From Ruminiclostridium sp. (GTDB lineage: Bacteria; Bacillota; Clostridia; Oscillospirales; Ruminococcaceae), in NCBI GenBank assembly GCA_017935365.1, contig JAGBHT010000032.1, positions 149,226 through 213,225 of the forward strand: a DNA stretch of 64,000 bases, read 5' to 3'. The position numbers and the translations under genes are program-made. The stretch's first letter is position 1. Each line of letters begins with the position of its first letter. The notes under the pieces are model-generated. The model worked only from the letters and a program-made list of their open reading frames with translations. It was not told the origin of the DNA and did not search any database. Below, piece after piece: positions 18,198 through 26,006 of this stretch.

Positions 18198-18280
18198 AAT
18201 ATAGTACGCAGGCGAAAATCGCCATAGCGGAATTCGGAAACACGGTATTTCACCGTAATATAACATGGAGGCTTTTGGTA

Positions 18281-19360
18281 ATGAGAGTTTATAACTTTAG
18301 CGCAGGTCCTGCGGTACTTCCCGAAGAAGTACTTAAAGAAGCAGCAGATGAAATGCTTGACTATAAGGGCACCGGTATGTCCGTTATGGAGATGTCACAC
18401 CGCTCAAAGGCATACGACGCAATTATAAAGGAAGCAGAAAAGGATATCCGTGATCTTATGAATATCCCCGACAACTACAAGGTTCTGTTCTTACAGGGCG
18501 GTGCGTCACAGCAGTTCGCCGCAGTTCCCATGAACCTTATGAAGAACGGCAAGGCTGCTTACATAATCACAGGTCAGTGGGCTAAGAAGGCATATCAGGA
18601 AGCACAGAAGTACGGCGAGGCTGTAGCTGTTGCATCATCGGCAGATAAGACATTCTCTTATATCCCCGATTGTTCCGATCTTGATATCCCCGAAGATGCA
18701 GACTATGTTTACATCTGCGAAAACAATACAATTTACGGCACAAAGTTCTGGCAGTTACCCAATACAAAGGGTAAGGATCTTGTAGCCGATGTATCTTCGT
18801 GCTTCTTATCAGAGCCTGTAGACGTAACAAAGTACGGCGTTATCTACGGCGGCGTTCAGAAGAACGTTGGTCCTGCCGGCGTTGTTATCGCTATAATTCG
18901 TGAGGACCTCATCAGAGATGACGTTAACCCCGCAACTCCCACAATGCTCAAGTGGAAGACACAGGCTGACGCTGATTCTCTTTACAATACACCTCCCTGC
19001 TACGGTATCTATATCTGCGGCAAGGTATTCAAGTGGATAAAGAAGATGGGCGGCCTTGAGGCTATGAAGGCTCACAACGAGAAGAAGGCTAAGATCCTTT
19101 ATGACTTCCTCGACCAGTCAAAGCTGTTCAAGGGAACAGTTGAGAAGAAGGATCGTTCGCTCATGAACGTACCTTTCGTAACAGGCAATGAAGAGCTTGA
19201 CGCTAAGTTTGTAAAGGAAGCTACAGCAGCAGGTTTTGTAAACCTCAAGGGTCACAGAACAGTAGGCGGTATGAGAGCTTCTATCTACAACGCTATGCCT
19301 ATTGAGGGCGTTGAAAAGCTCGTTGAGTTCATGAAGAAGTTTGAAGCTGAAAACGCATAA
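18281..19360 (+). CDS. serC: Phosphoserine aminotransferase
   Basis: PLP enzyme, about 359 aa, converting 3-phosphohydroxypyruvate and glutamate to phosphoserine in serine synthesis. Start at ATG 18281 (RVYNFSAGPAVLPEEV), with TGGAGG 9 bp upstream, rather than the TTG at 18275. Motifs: NFSAGPAVLP, LFLQGGASQQFAAVPMNL, ADVSSCFLSEPVDV and the PLP lysine in YGGVQKNVGPAGV. Ends with the typical GGMRASIYNAMPIEGVEKL. It is followed 36 bp later by serA, so two steps of serine synthesis are encoded together. Confidence 0.97.
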   Translation: MRVYNFSAGPAVLPEEVLKEAADEMLDYKGTGMSVMEMSHRSKAYDAIIKEAEKDIRDLMNIPDNYKVLFLQGGASQQFAAVPMNLMKNGKAAYIITGQWAKKAYQEAQKYGEAVAVASSADKTFSYIPDCSDLDIPEDADYVYICENNTIYGTKFWQLPNTKGKDLVADVSSCFLSEPVDVTKYGVIYGGVQKNVGPAGVVIAIIREDLIRDDVNPATPTMLKWKTQADADSLYNTPPCYGIYICGKVFKWIKKMGGLEAMKAHNEKKAKILYDFLDQSKLFKGTVEKKDRSLMNVPFVTGNEELDAKFVKEATAAGFVNLKGHRTVGGMRASIYNAMPIEGVEKLVEFMKKFEAENA

Positions 19361-19396
19361 TCACACAGTCAGATAAAGGTACAGGAGGATATACCA

Positions 19397-20560
19397 ATGT
19401 ACAATGTAAAGACACTAAATAAGATCGCCGCTTGCGGTACTGATCTTCTCGACAGAAGCAAGTACACAGTAGGCGATGACATAGACAATCCCCAGGCTAT
19501 ACTCGTTCGTTCAGCATCTATGCACGAAATGGAGCTTGGCAATGATTTACTTGCTATCGCAAGAGCAGGCGCAGGCGTCAACAATATTCCCGTTGACAAG
19601 TGCAGTGAAAAGGGTATCGTAGTATTCAATACTCCCGGTGCAAATGCAAACGCAGTCAAGGAACTAGTAATACTCGGTCTTCTCATCAGCAGTCGTAAGG
19701 TTACTGCCGCTATCGACTGGGCAAAGACATTAAAGGGCAAGGGCGACGAGGTAGGCAAGCTTGTTGAAAAAGGCAAGAGCCAGTTCGTAGGTCCCGAAAT
19801 AAAGGGGAAGAAGCTCGGTGTTATTGGTCTTGGCGCAATCGGTGCTTTAGTTGCAAACGCTGCCGCTGAGCTCGGTATGGAAGTTATCGGCGCCGATCCT
19901 TTCCTTTCAGTACAGGGCGCGCTTAACCTTTCAAACAAGGTAAAGTATGTAAAGAGCAACAAGGAGATCTTTGAAACCTGCGATTATATCACAGTTCACG
20001 TTCCGCTCACTCCCGATACAAAGGATATGATAAATGCAGACGTTATCAAGACAATGAAGAAGAACGTCCGCATAATGAACTTCGCAAGAGGCGGCCTTGT
20101 AAACGAGGATGCAGTTGTTGAGGCTCTCGCAAACGGCGGTATGGCGGCTTATGTTACAGACTTCCCCGGCGACAAGATCCTCGGCGTTGACGGCGTTGTA
20201 GCACTTCCTCACCTCGGCGCTTCTACTCCCGAGAGTGAAGATAACTGTGCTGTTATGGCTGCAAACGAGATCAAGGATTACCTTGAGAACGGCAACATTG
20301 TAAACAGCGTTAACCTTCCCAACGTTTCAATGGCTATGACAGGCGACGCTAAGATTTGCGTTATCCACAAGAATGTTGAAGGTCTTATCGCAAAGATTAC
20401 GACCTGCATCACTGAGGCAGGTATGAACATTGAGAATATGGAGAGCAAGTCTAAGAAGAACTATGCTTACACAGTTCTTGACGTTAAGGGCAATGCAGAC
20501 AGCGTAGCTGATAAGATCAGAGCAGGAGAAGCTGTGATTTCTGTAAGAGTTATCAAGTAA
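19397..20560 (+). CDS. serA: D-3-phosphoglycerate dehydrogenase
   Basis: 387 aa NAD-dependent dehydrogenase for the first step of serine synthesis. The N-terminal substrate lobe has ARAGAGVNNIP and NTPGANANAVKEL; the NAD Rossmann motif is LGVIGLGAIGALVANAA (about 140-156), then NFARGGLVNEDA and PHLGASTPESEDN with the catalytic His. A C-terminal ACT domain (about 315-387, KICVIHKNVEGLIAKIT) is the site for serine feedback. It is of the shorter ACT-only type, lacking the intervening ASB domain. The GGAGG ribosome site is upstream; it is co-transcribed with serC. Confidence 0.95.
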   Translation: MYNVKTLNKIAACGTDLLDRSKYTVGDDIDNPQAILVRSASMHEMELGNDLLAIARAGAGVNNIPVDKCSEKGIVVFNTPGANANAVKELVILGLLISSRKVTAAIDWAKTLKGKGDEVGKLVEKGKSQFVGPEIKGKKLGVIGLGAIGALVANAAAELGMEVIGADPFLSVQGALNLSNKVKYVKSNKEIFETCDYITVHVPLTPDTKDMINADVIKTMKKNVRIMNFARGGLVNEDAVVEALANGGMAAYVTDFPGDKILGVDGVVALPHLGASTPESEDNCAVMAANEIKDYLENGNIVNSVNLPNVSMAMTGDAKICVIHKNVEGLIAKITTCITEAGMNIENMESKSKKNYAYTVLDVKGNADSVADKIRAGEAVISVRVIK

Positions 20561-20612
20561 TTGAAAGCAATTGAATATGCAACTAAGGGGTTGTGACACA
20601 ATCCCGTAAATA

Positions 20613-20653
20613 AAAGTGAGCCTTGCACAAAATCTGCGCAAGGCTCACTTTTT
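20613..20653 (+). terminator. Terminator of serC-serA
   Basis: AAAGTGAGCCTTGC / GCAAGGCTCACTTT long hairpin plus T run. Its left arm recurs, unpaired, at about 63840 beside the IS element. Confidence 0.92.
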
Positions 20654-20696
20654 GTATAATGCACCATCAAAGAGATAAATGAGAATCAACCCTAAA

Positions 20697-20769
20697 GGTT
20701 ACAAACCGGTAACAAAACAGTTACAGTTTTGTCATAAATATTGACTTACCTTTTTTTGCATGATATATT
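20697..20769 (+). promoter_or_regulatory. Pho-box-like direct repeats and extended -10 promoter (copy 1)
   Basis: Four hexamers, GTTACA (20698), GTAACA (20709), GTTACA (20720) and GTCATA (20731), stand exactly 11 bp apart. TTGACT (20741-20746), a 17-bp spacer and TGA-TATATT (20764-20769) follow. OmpR/PhoB-type regulators bind direct repeats of 11-bp period, and GTCATA resembles part of the enteric Pho box. The same unit recurs at 21885. Confidence 0.65.
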
Positions 20770-20841
20770 GAAATCAGGAAAAAGAACATATCTTACAGAT
20801 GCTATACTATCTGATTCAACCTCGACAGACAGGAGGATCAA

Positions 20842-21255
20842 ATGAAGATTGCAAAAAACATAAGTTTAGGTATCGGGATGCAAGTATTGGTGTTGCTAAT
20901 GCATATACTTATTCATTTTATGGACGATATGAACGGCAGTTTTGGTGACATCCAAGACATCCAGATAGCTTGCTCATTCGCTGCGGCAATACTTATAACG
21001 TATCTGGCGGTTCTTTGTTTTGATTTGCCCGTATACGCAATATTCTGCGGTGCGGTTATTACATTTCTGTTTGTCTTGATATTTGAAAACGAAGGGGTGT
21101 ATTTATTGTACTATCTCCATAGGGGAAGCTCCCAATTTTTTAATCCCGATGTTTTTACCGATGCGGTAATTATAGTATTAGAAATGCTTGTTGTACAATT
21201 GCCGTCTTTCGCTCTGGCGAAATTAACTAGATTGGTCTGCAAAAAACAAAACTAA
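20842..21255 (+). CDS. Hypothetical four-TM membrane protein
   Basis: 137 aa, family not recognised. Four hydrophobic segments (about 7-28, 43-62, 65-85, 108-132) and a short basic tail (KLTRLVCKKQN). The ribosome site AGGAGG is well placed. It is expressed from the Pho-box-like promoter copy 1 and followed, 28 bp on, by another small membrane protein that may be its operon partner. If the promoter reading is right, it is a phosphate- or envelope-stress-responsive membrane protein; that is inference. Confidence 0.65.
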   Translation: MKIAKNISLGIGMQVLVLLMHILIHFMDDMNGSFGDIQDIQIACSFAAAILITYLAVLCFDLPVYAIFCGAVITFLFVLIFENEGVYLLYYLHRGSSQFFNPDVFTDAVIIVLEMLVVQLPSFALAKLTRLVCKKQN

Positions 21256-21283
21256 ACTGTAGTGTTCCGGTATAGGAGGCTTC

Positions 21284-21745
21284 ATTAAGCATAATTTTAC
21301 AAGCAGAAAGATTATCGGTTCTTTGTTTTTCCCGATATTAATATGTCTGATATTCGGAACTTCTTTTGTCATTTTTTCTATTGGCAAAGAATTAAACGCT
21401 TTAAGGCTCGGTTGTTTGTTCAGCGCTTCACTTGGCGGATTTCTTCCGATAGTAATTACGCTGATCACCAAAACCGATACAAGCTTTTATCTTAAAGACA
21501 GGGCTATCGTGCCGGCAATTTCTTTAGTTTTTATCTTTATTGCTTGTCTTCTGAACGAACTGTTGGATTCTATCTATTATGCATGGTGTGCTATTTTCTT
21601 GTTCGTTATTTTATCAACATTTTATTTTCTACGAAAGTGCAGAACGGGTTTAGAACGGTTAATTGTCATTATTTCAAATCCGATTCTGTATATAGCGGTG
21701 TGTCTGATATGCTTCGGTTATGATTTAACTGTATTGCTTGATTAA
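21284..21745 (+). CDS. Hypothetical four-TM membrane protein, start codon unusual
   Basis: Not recognised. The frame has no ATG or GTG near its beginning. GGAGG (21275-21279) sits 4 bp before an in-frame ATT at 21284 that would give a basic N-terminus (IKHNFTSRKIIGSLFF). The first conventional start is TTG 21323, which has no ribosome site and cuts the basic leader (140 aa). Four hydrophobic segments follow (about residues 1-20, 29-50, 66-100, 118-140 of the TTG form). It probably shares a transcript with the upstream gene. It may use a rare ATT start or have lost its ATG by one substitution. Confidence 0.55.
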   Translation: MKHNFTSRKIIGSLFFPILICLIFGTSFVIFSIGKELNALRLGCLFSASLGGFLPIVITLITKTDTSFYLKDRAIVPAISLVFIFIACLLNELLDSIYYAWCAIFLFVILSTFYFLRKCRTGLERLIVIISNPILYIAVCLICFGYDLTVLLD

Positions 21746-21779
21746 TAATGTATATACGGGTTATACAATTATATCTGTT

Positions 21780-21818
21780 ATGCGGCTGATGCCTTTTAGG
21801 GCTGTCAGTCGCTTTTCT
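21780..21818 (+). terminator. Possible terminator
   Basis: GCGGCTGA / TCAGTCGC arms with one mismatch, then CTTTTCT, after the second small membrane gene. Confidence 0.55.
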
Positions 21819-21884
21819 GTATAATGAAACATTCGTCGCAGGTAAATGTTCGGCAGTTGATGCGCTTGCCGAACAGCCGAAAAA

Positions 21885-21956
21885 GGTTACAAACCGGTAA
21901 CAAAATAGTTACAGTTTTGTCATAAATATTGACTTGCAGTTTTTATGTGATATACT
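21885..21956 (+). promoter_or_regulatory. Pho-box-like direct repeats and extended -10 promoter (copy 2)
   Basis: Same layout as at 20697: GTTACA (21886), GTAACA (21897), GTTACA (21908), GTCATA (21919), all 11 bp apart; TTGACT (21929-21934), 16-bp spacer, TGA-TATACT (21951-21956). Identity to copy 1 is nearly complete through the repeats and continues into AAATCAGGAAA after the -10. Confidence 0.65.
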
Positions 21957-22025
21957 AAAATCAGGAAAGAAAATACACCTTACACTACATCAATGAAACG
22001 TAAAACTATGAAAGGACTGAAAATT

Positions 22026-22301
22026 ATGACAAAACTATTAAAAACAATCACTACAATAGCTGCACTTGCAACTACATTAATCACGGTAAGCATTTATGCG
22101 TCCGCTCAATCGCCCGTTGACAACGGCAGTAATGCAAGAGCAGAAATGACTAAGAACGGACTTATTGCAGGGCAGACAGCGGAAAGCAATGCGTTCCCCG
22201 GTTGGATAGTTCTCAGCAGTGTGGGAGCAACAGTCCTTGTAGGTGGAATTGTTGCAGGCTCTGTCATCAGCAACAGAAAGTCGAAGGACGACAAGCAGTA
22301 A
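22026..22301 (+). CDS. Small exported protein with C-terminal membrane anchor
   Basis: 91 aa from ATG 22026, preferred because AAAGGA lies 9 bp upstream; in-frame ATGs at 21993 and 22008 lack ribosome sites. A signal peptide (about 1-30, ending YASAQS) is followed by a short polar region, then a membrane segment (about 57-82) and a basic tail SNRKSKDDKQ. The topology (signal, short ectodomain, TM, basic cytoplasmic tail) resembles anchored small envelope proteins. No family recognised. It is expressed from Pho-box-like promoter copy 2 and followed by a strong terminator. Confidence 0.7.
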   Translation: MTKLLKTITTIAALATTLITVSIYASAQSPVDNGSNARAEMTKNGLIAGQTAESNAFPGWIVLSSVGATVLVGGIVAGSVISNRKSKDDKQ

Positions 22302-22348
22302 TCGTAATAATATGAACAGAATTATATGAACGGAATTATATGAATAGT

Positions 22349-22377
22349 ACGGACAGTCGGAAGGCTGTCCGTTTTTT
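22349..22377 (+). terminator. Terminator after the small exported protein
   Basis: ACGGACAG / CTGTCCGT hairpin plus six T. Confidence 0.9.
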
Positions 22378-22390
22378 GTACCTTTTCATC

Positions 22391-22419
22391 TTGAAACTTG
22401 ACGCAAGATATGATAAAAT
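22391..22419 (+). promoter_or_regulatory. Promoter of the GH3 gene
   Basis: TTGAAA (22391-22396), 17-bp spacer ending TGA, TAAAAT (22414-22419). Confidence 0.65.
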
Positions 22420-22460
22420 CAACTTAACAGTACGGCAGACCGGATTTCAAGGAGTAATTT

Positions 22461-24536
22461 ATGGAAAGATATAAGGATAAACAATTATCAGCTTACGAGA
22501 GAGCGGCGGCACTTGCCGATACGCTGAGTACGGAGGAACAGGCACAGCAGCTGAAATATGACGCACCTGCCATAGAAAAGGCAGGACTTCCGTCTTATAA
22601 CTGGTGGAACGAGGGGCTTCACGGCGTGGCAAGGGCAGGAACGGCTACGGTTTTTCCGCAGGCTATCGCACTTGCGGCGGCTTTTGACAAGGATATGATG
22701 TATCGTGTCGGTGAGGTGATTTCCACAGAAGCAAGGGCAATGTACAACAGCGCCGCAAAACACGGCGATACCGACATATATAAAGGCCTTACATTATGGG
22801 CGCCGAATATAAACATATTCCGTGACCCACGCTGGGGCAGAGGTCACGAAACATACGGTGAAGATCCGTACCTTACTTCACGGCTCGGCGTGAACTTTGT
22901 AAAGGGAATACAGGGAGAAGAGAAGTATCTGCGTGCCGCCGCCTGCGCAAAGCATTTTGCGGTTCACAGCGGTCCGGAGTCGCTACGTCACGAGTTTGAC
23001 GCGAAAGTAAGCGAAAAGGATCTTGAAGAAACATATCTGCCTGCGTTTAAAGCGCTGGTGACAGAAGCTAATGTAGAGGGCGTAATGGGCGCTTATAACC
23101 GGGTGAACGGCGAGCCTGCGTGTGCTTCGCAAATGCTTATGGGAATACTTCGCGAGTGGGGATTTGACGGTTATTTTGTGTCGGATTGCTGGGCGATAAG
23201 GGATTTTCATACTACACACAAAATCACCGATACAGCACCGCAGTCTGCGGCTATGGCACTGAAAGCAGGCTGTGATGTCAACTGCGGAAACACTTATCTT
23301 CATATTCTGGCGGCGCTTGAAGAGGGACTTGTAACAAAGGAAAATATCCGTGCGGCGTGCATTCGCGCTTTGCGGACAAGAATAAGGCTCGGACAGCTTG
23401 ACGACAATGAGTTTGACGAGATACCGTTTGATGTTATAGCTTGCGACGAAAATAAGGCTATGTCACTTGAAGCGGCAGAAAAGTCAATGGTACTTTTGCA
23501 TAATGACGGAATATTACCGCTTGACAGGGAAAAGGTAAATTCTATAGCCGTGATCGGTCCGAATGCGGACAGCCGTGCGGCACTGCTTGGAAATTATAAC
23601 GGCACACCCGACAGGAGCATAACTTTCCTTGAGGGAATACAGGACGCTTTTGACGGAAGAGTTTATTATGCCGAGGGCTGTCAGCTGTTCCGTGACAAGA
23701 CGCAGGGGCTTGCACTGCCAGGTGACAGATATGCCGAGGCGATTGCGGCTTGTGAGGCGGCAGATGTTACTGTAGTCTGTGTCGGACTTGACGCAACGCT
23801 TGAGGGTGAAGAGGGCGACACCGGCAACGAGTTTGCATCGGGTGATAAACCGGATTTAAGACTGCCGGAGGTTCAGCGTGTACTGCTTAAGAAACTGAAA
23901 AATACGGGCAAGCCGATTATAGTTGTTCTTGCGGCAGGAAGCAGTGTAAATACGGAGTTTGAGGGCAACGCTCTTATCAATGCGTGGTACCCCGGTCAGT
24001 ACGGCGGAAAGGCGCTTGCCGAGATACTTTTCGGTGAGGTTTCACCGTCCGGCAAGCTTCCTGTTACATTCTATAAATCGGCGGATATGCTACCCGATTT
24101 CACCGATTACTCAATGAAAAACAGGACATACCGCTTTTGTGAGGATGAAAGCAATGTACTTTATCCTTTCGGCTACGGACTTACATATTCGCATTTTGAA
24201 TGTTCGGATATTTCCTATAAAGACAATACGCTGAAAGTCAAAGTGGCAAATACGGGAAAGAGAAGTGCAGAGGACGTTTTACAGGTTTATATAAAGAGTG
24301 AAAACGGAGTGAGAAATCACAGCCTATGTGCTTTTGAACGTGTTTCCTTGTTTGACGGCGAAAACACGGAAATCAGCATTGACATTCCCGAAAGCGCATT
24401 TGAAACAGTTGACGATAACGGCGTAAGAGCGGTAAGAAGCGGCAGATATACGCTGTACGCAGGCTTCACACAGCCGACAAAGCTAAGCGAGAAGCTGTAC
24501 GGCGGAAGGTGCATATCGGTAGAAGTGAGCATATAA
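22461..24536 (+). CDS. Glycoside hydrolase family 3 (beta-xylosidase/beta-glucosidase type)
   Basis: 691 aa, cytoplasmic (no signal peptide). The (beta/alpha)8 domain has YNWWNEGLHGVAR, WAPNINIFRDPRWGRGHETYGEDPYL and AACAKHFAVHSGPE; the nucleophile Asp is in GFDGYFVSDCWAI. The alpha/beta sandwich has EKSMVLLHNDGILPLD and PNADSRAALLGNYNGTP, a C-terminal fibronectin-III-like domain ends the protein. The NWWNE and LLGNYNGTP wording is typical of the XynB/BxlA beta-xylosidase branch, which removes xylose from short xylo-oligosaccharides. Exact sugar preference is inference. No transporter is adjacent; a PfkB kinase gene faces it. Confidence 0.9.
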   Translation: MERYKDKQLSAYERAAALADTLSTEEQAQQLKYDAPAIEKAGLPSYNWWNEGLHGVARAGTATVFPQAIALAAAFDKDMMYRVGEVISTEARAMYNSAAKHGDTDIYKGLTLWAPNINIFRDPRWGRGHETYGEDPYLTSRLGVNFVKGIQGEEKYLRAAACAKHFAVHSGPESLRHEFDAKVSEKDLEETYLPAFKALVTEANVEGVMGAYNRVNGEPACASQMLMGILREWGFDGYFVSDCWAIRDFHTTHKITDTAPQSAAMALKAGCDVNCGNTYLHILAALEEGLVTKENIRAACIRALRTRIRLGQLDDNEFDEIPFDVIACDENKAMSLEAAEKSMVLLHNDGILPLDREKVNSIAVIGPNADSRAALLGNYNGTPDRSITFLEGIQDAFDGRVYYAEGCQLFRDKTQGLALPGDRYAEAIAACEAADVTVVCVGLDATLEGEEGDTGNEFASGDKPDLRLPEVQRVLLKKLKNTGKPIIVVLAAGSSVNTEFEGNALINAWYPGQYGGKALAEILFGEVSPSGKLPVTFYKSADMLPDFTDYSMKNRTYRFCEDESNVLYPFGYGLTYSHFECSDISYKDNTLKVKVANTGKRSAEDVLQVYIKSENGVRNHSLCAFERVSLFDGENTEISIDIPESAFETVDDNGVRAVRSGRYTLYAGFTQPTKLSEKLYGGRCISVEVSI

Positions 24537-24542
24537 AATAAT

Positions 24543-24573
24543 GACGGCGGAAGAGCTTTTGCTTTCCCGCCGT
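24543..24573. terminator. Shared hairpin between convergent genes
   Basis: ACGGCGG / CCGCCGT arms with a long loop lie between the GH3 and PfkB genes. The T-run is weak on either side. Confidence 0.6.
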
Positions 24574-24576
24574 ATT

Positions 24577-25371
24577 TCAATATCTGAATCCTCCGATGAA
24601 CGAAAGTGTTTGTGCGGCTGTCTGCGAGCCTTTACTCATAGCCGTTTCTATGTTCCCGTCAGCAAGATAGCTTGCTATAAAGCCTGCCTGATAGCTGTCA
24701 CCGCAACCGGTGGTATCTGTTACTTCGGATACCTCAGCGGCGGCACAATGATAAGCCGTGCCTTTTGAAAAGGCGGTGCTTCCGTTTTCTCCGAGCGTTA
24801 CGATAAAGACCGTGTCGGGATATTTTGCGGAAAGCCGTTTTGCTTTTTCAAGCGTAGGTTCATCTCCGCTTATAAACAAAAGCGATATGCAGTCAAGGTA
24901 TTTTTCTATCGTGTCAAAATCCCTGCAAATATCAAAATCAACGCTCAGCGGAAAACGCTTTTCACGGCAGCAGTCTATTACATCGTTGAAATTCGGTCCG
25001 GAAAAGGTGGTATGCACCATATCCGACGAATGCAATAATTCCCTGTCAGACGCAGACATGGCAAAGTTTGAGAACACTCCGCCGTTCCACGAATCGTCTT
25101 TATAATAACGGTCGCCGTCGGGGGTAAGGTAGGTGCGGTTCGAGGCGGTATCTCCGTTTTCAATTCTTATATGAGTTTTATCGATGTTGAAATCTTTTAT
25201 GCTGTCAAGGACGGTTTTACCGTAACTGTCATTTCCCACAGCGCCGATTATATAGACCTGTGCATCTGTAAGCCGTGATATTGTTGCGGCGAAATTAAGC
25301 GATTCGCCTCCGGGCATTACCGTATTGTCGAATATGTCGACACACATACAGGTAAGAGTTGTTATTATCAT
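24577..25371 (-). CDS. PfkB-family sugar kinase, fructoselysine 6-kinase-like
   Basis: 264 aa ribokinase-fold kinase. N-terminal GGESLNFAATISRL (substrate glycines), VGNDSYGKTVLDSI, and the C-terminal PfkB signature DTTGCGDSYQAGF with the catalytic Asp. The order and wording of middle motifs (DGDRYYKDDSWNGGVFSNF..., VTLGENGSTAFSKG) resemble E. coli FrlD, which phosphorylates fructoselysine. No FrlB deglycase is visible, so the substrate stays open. An AAGGAG ribosome site is 8 bp before the ATG; the promoter is at 25401-25429. Confidence 0.8.
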   Translation of the reverse strand: MIITTLTCMCVDIFDNTVMPGGESLNFAATISRLTDAQVYIIGAVGNDSYGKTVLDSIKDFNIDKTHIRIENGDTASNRTYLTPDGDRYYKDDSWNGGVFSNFAMSASDRELLHSSDMVHTTFSGPNFNDVIDCCREKRFPLSVDFDICRDFDTIEKYLDCISLLFISGDEPTLEKAKRLSAKYPDTVFIVTLGENGSTAFSKGTAYHCAAAEVSEVTDTTGCGDSYQAGFIASYLADGNIETAMSKGSQTAAQTLSFIGGFRY

Positions 25372-25400
25372 AATGAATGCTCCTTGTCGGTTATGAGTAT

Positions 25401-25429
25401 ATAATACCGTTAAATCGGTTTGCAGTCAA
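25401..25429 (-). promoter_or_regulatory. Promoter of the PfkB kinase gene
   Basis: Minus strand TTGACT (plus 25424-25429), 17-bp spacer, TATTAT (plus 25401-25406). The spacer contains the inverted repeat ACCG/CGGT, a possible operator. Confidence 0.65.
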
Positions 25430-25457
25430 GTATTTATGAGAAATTTTCACATTTTAC

Positions 25458-25486
25458 TTGACAACGGCCCGTTCTTTGTGTATAAT
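25458..25486 (+). promoter_or_regulatory. Consensus promoter of ylxM-ffh
   Basis: TTGACA (25458-25463), exactly 17 bp, TATAAT (25481-25486). A leader of about 140 nt precedes ylxM; its start can fold as GGTGTAA/TTACACC. Confidence 0.88.
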
Positions 25487-25634
25487 ATATCAGGTGGGTG
25501 TAAACCAAAACAGCATTACACCGCTTGAAACGGCACAACAAAAGGGTTTGTGAGATTTACGGCTTATGCCGCGCTGCATATTTGCATGGCTATGGACTGT
25601 CGGACAAAACGGCAGTCAGACGAAGGAGCGTCAG

Positions 25635-25973
25635 ATGTCAAAGAATATCGAAACAGCAATACTGCTTGATACCTACGGCAGTATGCTTACTGAAAAGCAA
25701 TATGATACGCTCAGCCTTTATTATGACGAGGACTTGTCGCTGTCGGAGATTGCCGAGAACATGGGCATTACAAGACAGGGCGTTCACAAGTGCATACGCA
25801 CCGCCGAGGAATATCTCACACAGCTTGAGGAAACGCTCGGTTTCGCAGAAAAGTACCGCAAGATCTGCGATATATGCGAAAAACTGACAGCCCTTACGGA
25901 TGATAATGTAAGCGGTGCCGCTGAAAAAGAGAAAATGAAAACTCTTATTGAAGATATAAAGAATACGATATAA
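25635..25973 (+). CDS. ylxM: YlxM-family SRP-associated DNA-binding-like protein
   Basis: 112 aa from ATG 25635, with AAGGAG 6 bp upstream. The sigma-70 region-4-like helix-turn-helix is LTEKQYDTLSLYYDEDLSLSEIAENMGITRQGVHKCIRTAEEYL (about residues 18-61, given here as its landmarks LTEKQ, LSLSEIAE and TRQGVHKCI). YlxM proteins accompany Ffh and, in streptococci, modulate SRP RNA binding and FtsY GTPase activity. It lies 33 bp ahead of ffh in the same transcript, the standard Firmicute arrangement. Confidence 0.92.
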   Translation: MSKNIETAILLDTYGSMLTEKQYDTLSLYYDEDLSLSEIAENMGITRQGVHKCIRTAEEYLTQLEETLGFAEKYRKICDICEKLTALTDDNVSGAAEKEKMKTLIEDIKNTI

Positions 25974-26006
25974 AGATCACAGTAAAAGTTGCAAGGAGGT
26001 TGGCTG

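Noticed and set aside
18198..18280. Serine riboswitch or T-box before serC
   Set aside because: The leader is about 75 nt with two small hairpins and lacks the conserved T-box sequence.
25487..25634. SRP (4.5S) RNA upstream of ylxM-ffh
   Set aside because: The leader has a small hairpin, but neither the GGUCAGG...GGAAGGAAGCAGC-type apical motif nor a suitable long stem was seen.
25525..25887. 120-aa open frame overlapping ylxM
   Set aside because: It is basic and Cys/Arg-rich, has no ribosome site, and most of it lies in another frame of the well-recognised ylxM.
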